Positions 9,217-18,800 of a DNA stretch of 64,000 bases are shown one piece after another; the first letter of the stretch is position 1; each line of letters opens with the position of its first letter. Below the pieces are notes generated by a model. It was not told the origin of the DNA. It did not search any database and worked only from the letters and a program-made list of their open reading frames with translations. Where the stretch lies: positions 1-64,000 of the forward strand of contig NZ_JAHHUL010000010.1 in assembly GCF_019008365.1 (NCBI RefSeq), written 5' to 3'. This DNA is from Phosphitispora fastidiosa (GTDB lineage Bacteria > Bacillota > Thermincolia > Thermincolales > UBA2595). A program made the position numbers and the translations under genes.

Positions 9217-9386
9217 ATTATTCCTCCGCAAAATAATATACATTTTCGTCATTGCACCTAATAATCCTTCCCCAAAAAAGAATTTGTGGAAATATTATGA
9301 AGGTTTTTCTAAGTTGTTGTAGAATTATCCATAATTGGGAAGAGACATTTGTTAAATGAAGAATTCTGAATCGGAGGATTGATGAT

Positions 9387-10394
9387 ATGGCAGCGGAAGA
9401 CATCAGGCCGATGGTTTTTATCAGTGCAAAAAGTGAGGATTTTCCTTACGCCGAAGAAATTTACAAATTCCTGAGGGGTAAGGGGGTTCCTGTCTTTTTC
9501 AGTAGGGAGTCCCTGCCTGCCCTGGGTAACTCCGATTACAGGAAACAAATTGACAAATACCTTGACATGGTTCAGCACATGATAGTTGTAGCAAGCAGTG
9601 TTGACAATGTGCTGTCTCAATGGGTGGAAGGCGAATGGGGATTCTTTATAAATGAGAAGAGGTCGGGACGTAAGGCCGGAAACATTGTTACGGTGATCGT
9701 TGGTTCATTAAATATAAGTGACCTCCCGCCGAGCCTCAGATATTATGAAGTGATACCTTTTGAGGAATCGGATAAAGTATTGAAGTATGTCGTCCAGGAT
9801 GCCTCAACCCATGCGGATATGATGCCGACAAAAGAAAGGGCGACGGAAGAAAAACCGATGCCTGGCACCCTTCAGCCACTGGTTCCCATCAAAAACTTTG
9901 ATTTGGGGTATGTTTACCACGAAAACAGTGATACGTCTTCTATGCAGGTTAGATACTTTAACAGGGGGCCGAGAAAAGCAATGGAACTGGTCCTGGATTT
10001 TCGCCCCAAAACCTTTTACCCGGTCCCGCCCAAATTTGTCGGCTATGCCATAAGGCTGGACCCGCCTGAGGACTGGAGGTGTTTTTTTGACAACGGCTAT
10101 AATCTGAGTTTTGAGATTTGCGCTGATTCAGCCGTAAAGAGTATCAACCTGGAAATTAAGCGGTTATCTGATCCCCGGAATGTAAATTCATTGGAGGAAA
10201 TAGTCAAGTATTCGGTAGAACTGACTGCCCAATGGAGGTGGATCAGTCTTCCTTTGAATGACATTGCTTTTCCTAATACGAAGTGGACACATATCAGGGA
10301 AATTTGTCTCGTGATAACTCCAAATGACCTGGCCGATTACTGTGGGGTAATAAAGGTTGATAATTTGATTCTGTCCAAAGCCCCGAGGAATTAA
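9387..10394 (+). CDS. TIR-domain protein with C-terminal beta-sandwich-like region
   Basis: This is a 335-residue protein. Residues 7-135 form a TIR/TIR-2-like domain: it begins PMVFISAKSEDFPYAEEIY, has FFSRESLPALGNSD, then SSVDNVLSQWVEGEWGFF, where the Glu residues of VEGEW are candidates for the catalytic Glu of NADase-type TIR domains. After a linker (about 138-165) the remaining 170 residues look like a jelly-roll of the CBM11/CIA30 kind, with WRWISLPLND, TKWTHIREICLVI and GVIKVDNLIL, an unusual partner for TIR. A CGGAGG ribosome binding site precedes ATG 9387. It is divergent from the AAA+ operon. Function as an NAD-degrading effector is inference. Confidence 0.8.
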   Translation: MAAEDIRPMVFISAKSEDFPYAEEIYKFLRGKGVPVFFSRESLPALGNSDYRKQIDKYLDMVQHMIVVASSVDNVLSQWVEGEWGFFINEKRSGRKAGNIVTVIVGSLNISDLPPSLRYYEVIPFEESDKVLKYVVQDASTHADMMPTKERATEEKPMPGTLQPLVPIKNFDLGYVYHENSDTSSMQVRYFNRGPRKAMELVLDFRPKTFYPVPPKFVGYAIRLDPPEDWRCFFDNGYNLSFEICADSAVKSINLEIKRLSDPRNVNSLEEIVKYSVELTAQWRWISLPLNDIAFPNTKWTHIREICLVITPNDLADYCGVIKVDNLILSKAPRN

Positions 10395-10424
10395 GCAGGC
10401 GAGTATGAATTAAATAGACTCTTT

Positions 10425-10477
10425 ATAAGCCCTCTGGCCCCGGATGAAATCAGTCCGGATGCAGGGCTTATTTTTTT
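10425..10477 (+). terminator. Rho-independent terminator after TIR gene
   Basis: ATAAGCCCT (10425-10433) pairs with AGGGCTTAT (10463-10471), with an inner TCCGGA-type stem, and is followed by a run of seven T. It closes the TIR gene transcript. Confidence 0.85.
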
Positions 10478-10565
10478 GCGCTTATTTTGTAATGATCAAT
10501 TTCTTGCACAGTAGATATTGTACATTTTTAATAAAGCCGAATTTCTTTAAAAGGAGGTGTTTTTG

Positions 10566-10697
10566 GTGGCCCATTGTTGTCTCTGCAACAACGACAAGGA
10601 CAATATAAACCGCTGCCCGCATTGTGGACGGGTAATCTGTGACAGCTGCTGGGATTGGTATTCGTACTGTAAGTGCAGCAAAGATTTTAAGAAGTAA
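10566..10697 (+). CDS. Small Cys-rich zinc-ribbon protein (43 aa)
   Basis: A strong AAAAGGAGGTG ribosome binding site (10549-10559) precedes GTG 10566. The 43-residue product begins MAHCCLCNND, has CPHCGRVICDSC in the middle and ends CKCSKDFKK. Seven of its cysteines fall in CxxC or CxC pairs that could bind two zinc ions. It lies 23 bp upstream of the secreted-protein gene and may be co-transcribed. The ribosome binding site and composition support a real gene; the function is unknown. Confidence 0.7.
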   Translation: MAHCCLCNNDKDNINRCPHCGRVICDSCWDWYSYCKCSKDFKK

Positions 10698-10720
10698 CAA
10701 ATTGAAAGGAGTGATCTGGT

Positions 10721-12136
10721 TTGAAAAATAAGTACCTGTATCTAGTGGTGGCGGCTCTTCTCATGTTGTTCTCAGTAACAGGTTTTGTATATGCCGAAAC
10801 CTATGAAACAAAGACGTTTAATCCGGGAACACATGTAATTCCAATGGATAATCACCAGGACAACAGGCTTGAGGCATTTGGCCTGGCCCATGCGATTGTC
10901 AGCAATGGAATCCCAATTTTCCGGATTATAGAAGGTCCTGATGTGTCAATGACAACAGTAAACCAGCCTGATGGGGACATCTATTCAGGCGGCCCGATTC
11001 TTGTAGATGGAGACATACCTCCCGATGTGTTAGCTTCATTTTCAACAGTTACTGTAGACACTCTAACAGAATCCTTTACCAGTGACCAGGTTTTCCGGGT
11101 TGAAAGGGCAACAAAAATTATTGTTGTTCACGGTATCTGGGGTCATACCGAAGAAGTACTTGACTGGATGAAAATTCCCTATGAAATGGTTGAGACAGGG
11201 GATATTGAGGCAAATCCTGCAATGCTGGACAGCTATGATGTGCTGGTCATAGACTGCCCAGGTTGGTACGGCATCTCTGCAGATTTGGAAACAAAATTTA
11301 AGGCTTTTGCAGAACAAGGCGGAGAAATAATCTTTACCGATATAGCCTTGGAAAACTTATCTTACCTGTTTCCGGGTTATGTTTCCGTTCAAGGGAACAT
11401 GGATGGCATCTTCGACTTCGATGTTCACAATGTGGGGGAATTTATCAGCCAGTACTATGGTCCGTCAACACTGTCCATTTATACTATGGGTGGTGGATGC
11501 ATAGTTGACCAGGTAATAAGTCCTGAGGTTAGGGTAATACTTAATACAGCCAGTTATGGCGACTGGGATGGGAATACCGGCCTTTACCGTGTTGGAGCCT
11601 TTTACTTTCCCTATGGCAGCGGAATAATTGAGGGGTTTGCCTATCACCCCCAGGAACAGACAGGTGATGCCCAGATCCTCAGTGCAAGTCTGTATGGCAA
11701 CAAGTTTATACATGGGACGGAAAAGCCTGTTGATCCGCCCGTTCCTCCACCTGCAGATGAAAATATACCGGGTAAAGTTACCGGAGGCGGTTGGATAGAT
11801 TCTGAAGATAAGAAGGCAAGCAAGTCCTTTGGTTTTACCGTGAAGTTTAGTGAAGGCGAAATATCGCCAACAGGACAGTTGGAGTTTAATAATCACTTAA
11901 ACGGGGATAAATTCCACAGTGAGGAAATTACCTCATTAGTTATTGACAGGGTTAACAGTATGGCAACAATCAAAGGTACAGGAGTACTGAATGGTTCGTC
12001 AGGACACGAATTCGAAGTCCTCGTGAGTGACATCGGAGAGCCTGGTAATGGCATTGACTTCTTTAAGATTGTCATAGATGGAGAACTGATTGGTGAAAAC
12101 GCATTATCTGGCGGTAACATACAGATTCATAAGTAG
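10721..12136 (+). CDS. Secreted protein with N-terminal ThuA/GATase-like and C-terminal post-COAP-like domains
   Basis: TTG 10721 follows AAAGGAGTG and opens a 471-residue protein with a Sec signal peptide (hydrophobic core LYLVVAALLMLFSVTGF, cleavage after VYA). Residues about 120-240 resemble a flavodoxin/GATase-like fold (KIIVVHGIWG, DSYDVLVIDCPGW, EQGGEIIFTDIAL). After a proline-rich linker, the last 120 residues begin GKVTGGGWI and include GFTVKF, then SDIGEPGNG, the pattern of the extracytoplasmic post-COAP-type domain found at the end of many secreted bacterial proteins. It is probably exported to the cell surface. No enzymatic residue set is evident, so a catalytic role is not claimed. 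Confidence 0.7.
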   Translation: MKNKYLYLVVAALLMLFSVTGFVYAETYETKTFNPGTHVIPMDNHQDNRLEAFGLAHAIVSNGIPIFRIIEGPDVSMTTVNQPDGDIYSGGPILVDGDIPPDVLASFSTVTVDTLTESFTSDQVFRVERATKIIVVHGIWGHTEEVLDWMKIPYEMVETGDIEANPAMLDSYDVLVIDCPGWYGISADLETKFKAFAEQGGEIIFTDIALENLSYLFPGYVSVQGNMDGIFDFDVHNVGEFISQYYGPSTLSIYTMGGGCIVDQVISPEVRVILNTASYGDWDGNTGLYRVGAFYFPYGSGIIEGFAYHPQEQTGDAQILSASLYGNKFIHGTEKPVDPPVPPPADENIPGKVTGGGWIDSEDKKASKSFGFTVKFSEGEISPTGQLEFNNHLNGDKFHSEEITSLVIDRVNSMATIKGTGVLNGSSGHEFEVLVSDIGEPGNGIDFFKIVIDGELIGENALSGGNIQIHK

Positions 12137-12141
12137 AGCTG

Positions 12142-12176
12142 AAAGGGGACGGAGGATGATGCCTGTGTCCCCTTTT
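12142..12176 (+). terminator. Probable terminator after secreted-protein gene
   Basis: AAAGGGGAC (12142-12150) and GTCCCCTTT (12167-12175) form a 9-bp stem, but only a short T-run follows, so it is a weak candidate. Confidence 0.5.
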
Positions 12177-12219
12177 CGAAGACCATAATATTATAGCTTA
12201 ATAAATGGGAGTGGGATTT

Positions 12220-12633
12220 ATGAAGGAATGTATTTTCTGTGACATCCTATCGCAGCACAAGTCAAATCCAAATTTTATTCTTGAACAAAAGTCGAGCATT
12301 GCTTTTGTTAACCTGGACCAATTTTATTTGGGGCGCACAGTAGTAATATTTAAAAGACATACAACCGAATTCGATGAGCTTAATCCTGTTGAGCGTTTAG
12401 ATTTAACTGAAGAGATGGTTATGGTAGCTAAAGCTGTAAAGAAGGCTTTTAGCCCTAAAATGATTAATTATGCCATTCTAGGAAATGTACAAGAACACTT
12501 GCATTGGCATATCATCCCGAGATATCATGATGATGCCAATCTTGAGGGACCACCTTGGCCTCATTCACGTAAATTTGTTACCCCGAAGGAGTATGCGGAA
12601 ATTGCAAATGTAATATTGCAGCATATTCAATGA
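12220..12633 (+). CDS. HIT-family nucleotide hydrolase/transferase
   Basis: The product has 137 residues. The histidine-triad motif HLHWHIIPR near residue 95 (HxHxH) is complete, and the N terminus has the CIFCDIL motif typical of the family. HIT proteins hydrolyse or transfer phosphoramidate- and dinucleoside polyphosphate-linked nucleotides through a covalent histidine intermediate. ATG 12220 is chosen because GGGAG stands 8 bp upstream; an ATG at 12205 in the same frame lacks a ribosome binding site. It is monocistronic as far as can be seen. Confidence 0.9.
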   Translation: MKECIFCDILSQHKSNPNFILEQKSSIAFVNLDQFYLGRTVVIFKRHTTEFDELNPVERLDLTEEMVMVAKAVKKAFSPKMINYAILGNVQEHLHWHIIPRYHDDANLEGPPWPHSRKFVTPKEYAEIANVILQHIQ

Positions 12634-12890
12634 AAGTCTTATTTAACCATTGCCCTTAGTGTTCAATAATCTATGACTAATCTGGAAATTAATGTCGGAT
12701 AATGTCTAAATATTACGACGAATTAGCAACCTGTTTTGGCAGGAGATTGTCTATTAGTATTGAAGATAAGAACAAATAATGGGAAAAAAGACATAGTTTG
12801 CAAAAAAAGATATTAAATGAAAAAAGAAACAGATTGCAAATAAGTCATGTACATATGTGTGTTATAAAATTAATGGGAGGGATAGGTGAT

Positions 12891-15800
12891 ATGAAGAACA
12901 ATACGACGTTGTTTATTTTGCTATTGCTAATATGTGTATTGTTTAACCTTAACTTTGCTATTTCCATAGCGGAGGCTTCTATCGATTCTAATGCTGCCGG
13001 TAATATAACGGTTGTTTCGTTCAATGACAGCAACCTAGAAGCCGCTATAAGGGAAATGCTTGGCAAGCCTACAGGCGATATAACAACAGAGGACATGGCT
13101 GAACTTTCAGTTTTGGATCCAGTGGGATGCGGAATTCAGGACCTAACCGGTCTTGAATATGCAATTAATTTGCGGGAACTTGACTTGTCGGGTAATAATA
13201 TTGCAGATATTAGTTCTTTAGAGGGTTTGACCAAATTGGCTGACCTTGATTTGGAATCAAACCAAATTTGTGATATTTCTTCTCTGGCAGATTTGTCTAA
13301 CTTATGGAGATTAGATTTAGATAATAACCAAATCTCTAATTTAACACCACTTTCCGGGCTTAACAACCTTCATAGTCTCCGCCTAATATCCAACAGTATT
13401 ACTGACGTAACCCCCTTAACCGGTTTGACAAATCTTTGTTATCTTGACCTGGATAATAATTTAATTAATAATATTTCTCCATTGGCTGACCTTTTTAATC
13501 TTGAAGAACTTAGCCTGGCGAACAACCAAATAAGCAACGTAGCTGATTTGTCGGAATTGGCAAGCTTAACGCACCTTTATCTGGAAAATAATGAGATTAG
13601 CGATGTTTCTTCCCTTAGCAGTCTAACTAATTTAGATACTCTCTATCTAAGTAATAACCAAATATCAAATATTAATCCCATATCAAGCCTAATAAATTTA
13701 CGGAAGCTTCTTTTAGCTGATAATGAAATTGAAGAATTAGATCCAAATATTATCATAGGACTTACTCATCTCAGGTATTTAGATATAAGAAACAACTTTA
13801 TTGATATTGAAGACGAAGAGATAGAGGATATGCTGGATGACTTATATTGGAACGGAGTGATTGTTGACTATGAACCCCAAAAGGAATTTGACGAAGATTT
13901 GAGAGTGCCTGTTCATTTGGAATGGGAAAAGTATATTGAAGGAACGGGTGACAAATATCCCTTAGTATTTAAAAAAACTTCAGACGGTGGTTATGCAGTT
14001 CTCGCTTACATGTACAACATAAATACTGGGCATGATGACTATCATTTAATAAAGATTAACAGTGACGGAAGTAAAAAGTGGGATGTCATTATCCAGGGAC
14101 GGTTTAACAGCATGTACAATCCTATTTTGCAGACAGATGACGGGGGTTTTATTGTTGTTGGCAGTAAAAGCAGCCAGGATAATACAGACTCTCAGGCATA
14201 CATAATTAAAATTGATGACCAAGGTAACATTCAATGGGATGCAGAATTGGAAAAGCAGGGTGAATTTGATAACGCCACATCTGCAGCACAAATCAATAAC
14301 GGCAACTTTGTTATTGCTGCAGAGTATTCGATAACTTCGTACCCGTGGGTGGCTACCCGTTTGTTAATATTGGATCCTTTAGGAAATCAAATTGAAGAAA
14401 CAGTTTTACAAGGAATTGAGGGTTGGGCAGTACATAAAACTGCCGATGGAGGGTTTGTGGTTGCAGGTACTGCTGTAATCCTAAATAGTAGCCAATCTGA
14501 TACCTGTGATGTATGGCTGGCTAAATTTGATGACACTGGGGAAATTCTCTGGGAGCAGACCTATCCAAGATTTGAAGATGAACTTGCTGCCAGAGTAATT
14601 GCCACGGATGACGGCGGGTATATTTTAGGGGGGATAACATCAATATCTGGAATGGCAGAGTTTTCTAATGATATTTTTATAAAAAAAGTGGATAGTACCG
14701 GCGAACAAGAATGGGAGGAAATATATGGGGGCGAGGGAACTGATTGGTTGCATGATATCAGGGAAATCGATGAAGGTTATGTTGTTACAGCGGATATTGA
14801 ATATTCACCTTCATTTTTAAAAACAGATTGTTTTGGTTACGTGACAGAGGAAATGGTAATTGACCGGTCTGAAGGTATTTCGTTAGGTGTATTTAATGCC
14901 GACGAGACTTTAATGGGAATCGGATATGATTCTGAGGTTGTCCTGCTTGTTCTGAAGAAATACAGCATTGGTGATGGGAATGCCGGACTTTTTGATGTGT
15001 CCGGAAGGGTGACTTCAGGTGGTTTGGGAGTGCCTGACATAGAGATGGGGTTTTCGGTAATTTCCGGAAACGGTGAAGTTCCTGCCAATGTTTATACTGA
15101 TGATTCCGGTAACTGGACACAGACTGGGTTTGACCCAAACACAGCGTACAGGGTTCAGCCTGTTAGTGATGCTTACAGTTTTACCCCTGAGTATATCGAC
15201 TTTACCGATGGTAATAGCAGCTTAGATTTTACGGCTGAAGAGCAGGCTTTTACCGGTTCTGTTAAAATAACAGACATGATTCCCTCTTATAATGATGGCC
15301 CTGATGTGTTTTTCACAAAAGAATTTACTGTGGAATACCAGGGTGGAACAGTATGGTTATCAGATACCCCTGATGGATCAGGAGGTGTTTGGGTACTTGA
15401 TACCATTGAAATAGCTGTTACACATGAGGATGGAACTACAGCTAATTTCTCCCGTTTGGTATGGGGGACAGAGGAATATCCTAAACCGGCTATTGATATA
15501 ACAAACCTTTTTACTTATGGCAGAAATGATATAGTAGTTACCCTGAAAAAATTTTATGACGGTCCGAAAGGGTCAAGCAGTTTATGGATGACCTCTTTAA
15601 TCCCACATACAAAACTTGAAGGTTTGCCTTCCCGAATCACCTTATTCCCTTCTGAAGAAATAAATTTATCAGGTAAAATTGTTTCTGAGAGTCAAATTGA
15701 AAAAGTAACAGTCATTTTTGTCAGGAATGATACAGGGGAAGCAGAACCGCCATACAGCACATTTCCAGAAAACACAAGCGAATTTGACCTTAGCGAAATC

Positions 15801-18800
15801 TCTTTTACTGCAATTGGCAAAAAGTCGTTACCGGGAGAATATACGGTAAAAGTCTTTTCCAGAAACGCAGGTTCCTCACTGGGTATTGAACTTGGCAGGA
15901 CCATACTTGAGGTATTAGACCCCGTGCCTAAGAAAGAATTAATATATATCCCCGAGGAGGACAAATGGCTTTTACGGGCTAAGATAAACGAAATGCTGGT
16001 TCCTCAAAACGGCGAAGAATGGCCCCAGGTGTATATAGCTGTTTTCAATAGTTATTCAAACAGTTGGTCTTATATAAATATTGATCAAAATAATACATTA
16101 ATACGTACAGGCCCGGGCAATAATTATGAATTAAAAGTTCCATCTACCAATTTCGGGCGATTAAAGACATACCAGTTTGCTTTTGTTGCCGAAGGATATC
16201 ATGACCTTGAAGGGTTAAAAAATGCTGCTAATGAAGAATGGCTGCACCTATATATGGATCAACAACTGCAGCAAACATTTACGGCTGTTCTAAAGGATAA
16301 CTGGAACGTTCAGTACAACTGGACACATTATGGATTAGAAGCTGCCATTGACCCCCCTGAAGTAGGAAATCCCCCTGATTTCCACATATTCATAACCAAT
16401 GCCAATGGGCAAAACGTGCCTCTTGACAGCAATACTACCCTTCTTGAATGGAATGAATCAAAGCAAAAGTTCTACAGGTTCTGGAAACCTTCTGATATTG
16501 GGCTCACTCCAGGTGCTACCTATTACTTTGGCGTTGTGGAAGAAGGATATGAAGACCAGTGGAGCCCAACCTTTAAACGGCCAGTTGAGATTCCAGTCAT
16601 TCCACCGCAGGCCAAATTTAGTTATACATTAAAAGACGGATGCGAAGATGTTATCCAGTTTTGGTCTGAGGCCAAAGACTGCGATGGCACCATTGAAAGC
16701 TGGAAATGGAATTTTGGTGATGGAAGTACAAGCAGTTATAGGAATCCGTATCATACCTTTACCCCGAGAGAAGAGCCATATTATGTTACACTGACAGTTA
16801 CTGATGATTCAGGTGCAACTTCTACAAGTTCTCCGGTAGCGGTAAAAGTAAATCTTCAGTATACAGGGACCGCTGCTGAACCTAAGATATCAATAAGTGC
16901 TCCAAGTCAAGGTACCACTGGTACCCCTGTTTTCGATCCGCTTGACAGTGCGACAGGAGCCCATGTAATTGACAGGTCATTACTCTTGGTAAGCGGTGCT
17001 AAGGGGGACATTTCCTTCACTATCCATTATAATTCACTCTTACTTCAGGAAGGCTCGCTGGGGAGAGGCTGGGAATCTGCTTTTGATACCCGGCTCGAAG
17101 AGGTTTCTGATGAAACAGTAATTATTCATTGGTCTGCCAACCGAAAAAATATATATTCAAGGATAGGAGAACATGAGTTTAGGTGTTCTGACCTTAAAGA
17201 ACAGTTTAATATCCTGTTAAAAGATGTTGATGGCAGTTATACTTTGACATTAAAAGACAAGTCAGTTTATTCCTTTAGTGCTCTGGGACGATTGATTCAA
17301 CTGGTTTCTGCTTCGAACCAGACTGTTTTATTAAGTTACGACGATTATGGGTATTTGACAGAGGTGTTGGAACCGGAATCCGGTCAGGCGTTTAGGTTTG
17401 ATTACAACCCCGATGGTTTAATGACCCTGATAAAAGACAATTTGGATCGGACTGTGGAATTAACTTATGATGAAAGTCATAACCTAGTCGGGATAACCGG
17501 TCCCATGGGATACACAGCGACTTATTTTTATAATGAGGAAGGTCAGGTCGTTAAAGGGATTGATGGTGAAGGCCAGTCTATATTTGAGAACACTTATGAC
17601 GATCAGGGCCGGGTAATAGCCCAGGATGATGGGGTGGATGGAAATCAATTAACCAGATTGGTATATGACGAAAATATACTCACTGGGATCATCAAAACAA
17701 CTGTCTATGACCGTAATGGCAACTCAAGGGTATTTAGTTACAACAATAAATACCAACTGCTGAGTATGCAGGACGAACTTGGAAATATAGTAGAGACTAA
17801 TCAATATGATGATGTTGGTAACATTATTTCTGTTACGGATGTAAAAGGAAATACTACCCTATTAGATTATGACAGCAGGGGCAATTTGATCTCAGTTACC
17901 GACCCAACCGGTCGGACAATCAAATTGGAGTATGATGAAAACGATAATCTGATTGCCCTTGAAAATGAAGTAGGCAAAAAAAATAGCTATACCTATGATG
18001 AAAATAATAATGTTACCAGTCTCACTAATCCGATGGGCAGTACAACTACTTATAGTTATAACTCTGAAGGCCAGCTTGTGGAAGTTACTTCACCTGATTT
18101 AGCTACTACTACCTTTGAATATGTAGCCGGTCAAGTATATTCAGTTACTAACCCTGTAGGAAATAAAGTATATTATTACTACGATGACATTGGGCGCCTA
18201 ACACAAATTACGGATGCTGCCGGAAAATCAATCCTTTTCGGCTTTGACAGTGCTGATAACCTTATTAGTGCAACTGACCCGTTGGGAAATACAGTAACCT
18301 ATTCGTATGACAGCAATCATAATAAACTGAGCGAAACAGATGCAAATGGTAACACCACACGCTATCAATATAACGGCAACGGCAAAGTTATCCGTATTAT
18401 TGATGCTTTGGAGAATGAGACTCAGTATAAATATGATGGAGAAGACCGCTTGGTAAGTATCATTGATGCCAAAGGAAATGAGACTCTGCTTGACTATGAT
18501 GCAAAAGGAAGGCTTGTGAGAATAACAGATCCTTTGGGCAATTCAAAAAGCTTTGAATATGACGCACTGGGAAACCTGACCAAAGAGTATGATGCATATG
18601 GACAACTGGTTCGTTCTTATGAATATGATGTTTCGAATAATCCATTATCAGTTACCGATGCTCTTGGTAACACTGTTGCATATCAATATGACCGGCTTAA
18701 CAGGATCATTGGTATTACCGATTCATTAGGAAGAACAACTCAGTTTAATTATGATGACCTTAACAGGCTGGTATCAACTACAGATCCGTTGGGAAATAAC

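Noticed and set aside
12634-12890. Riboswitch or cyclic di-GMP aptamer upstream of the giant Rhs gene
   Set aside because: The 257-bp leader is A+T-rich and shows no GEMM or other recognisable aptamer core.
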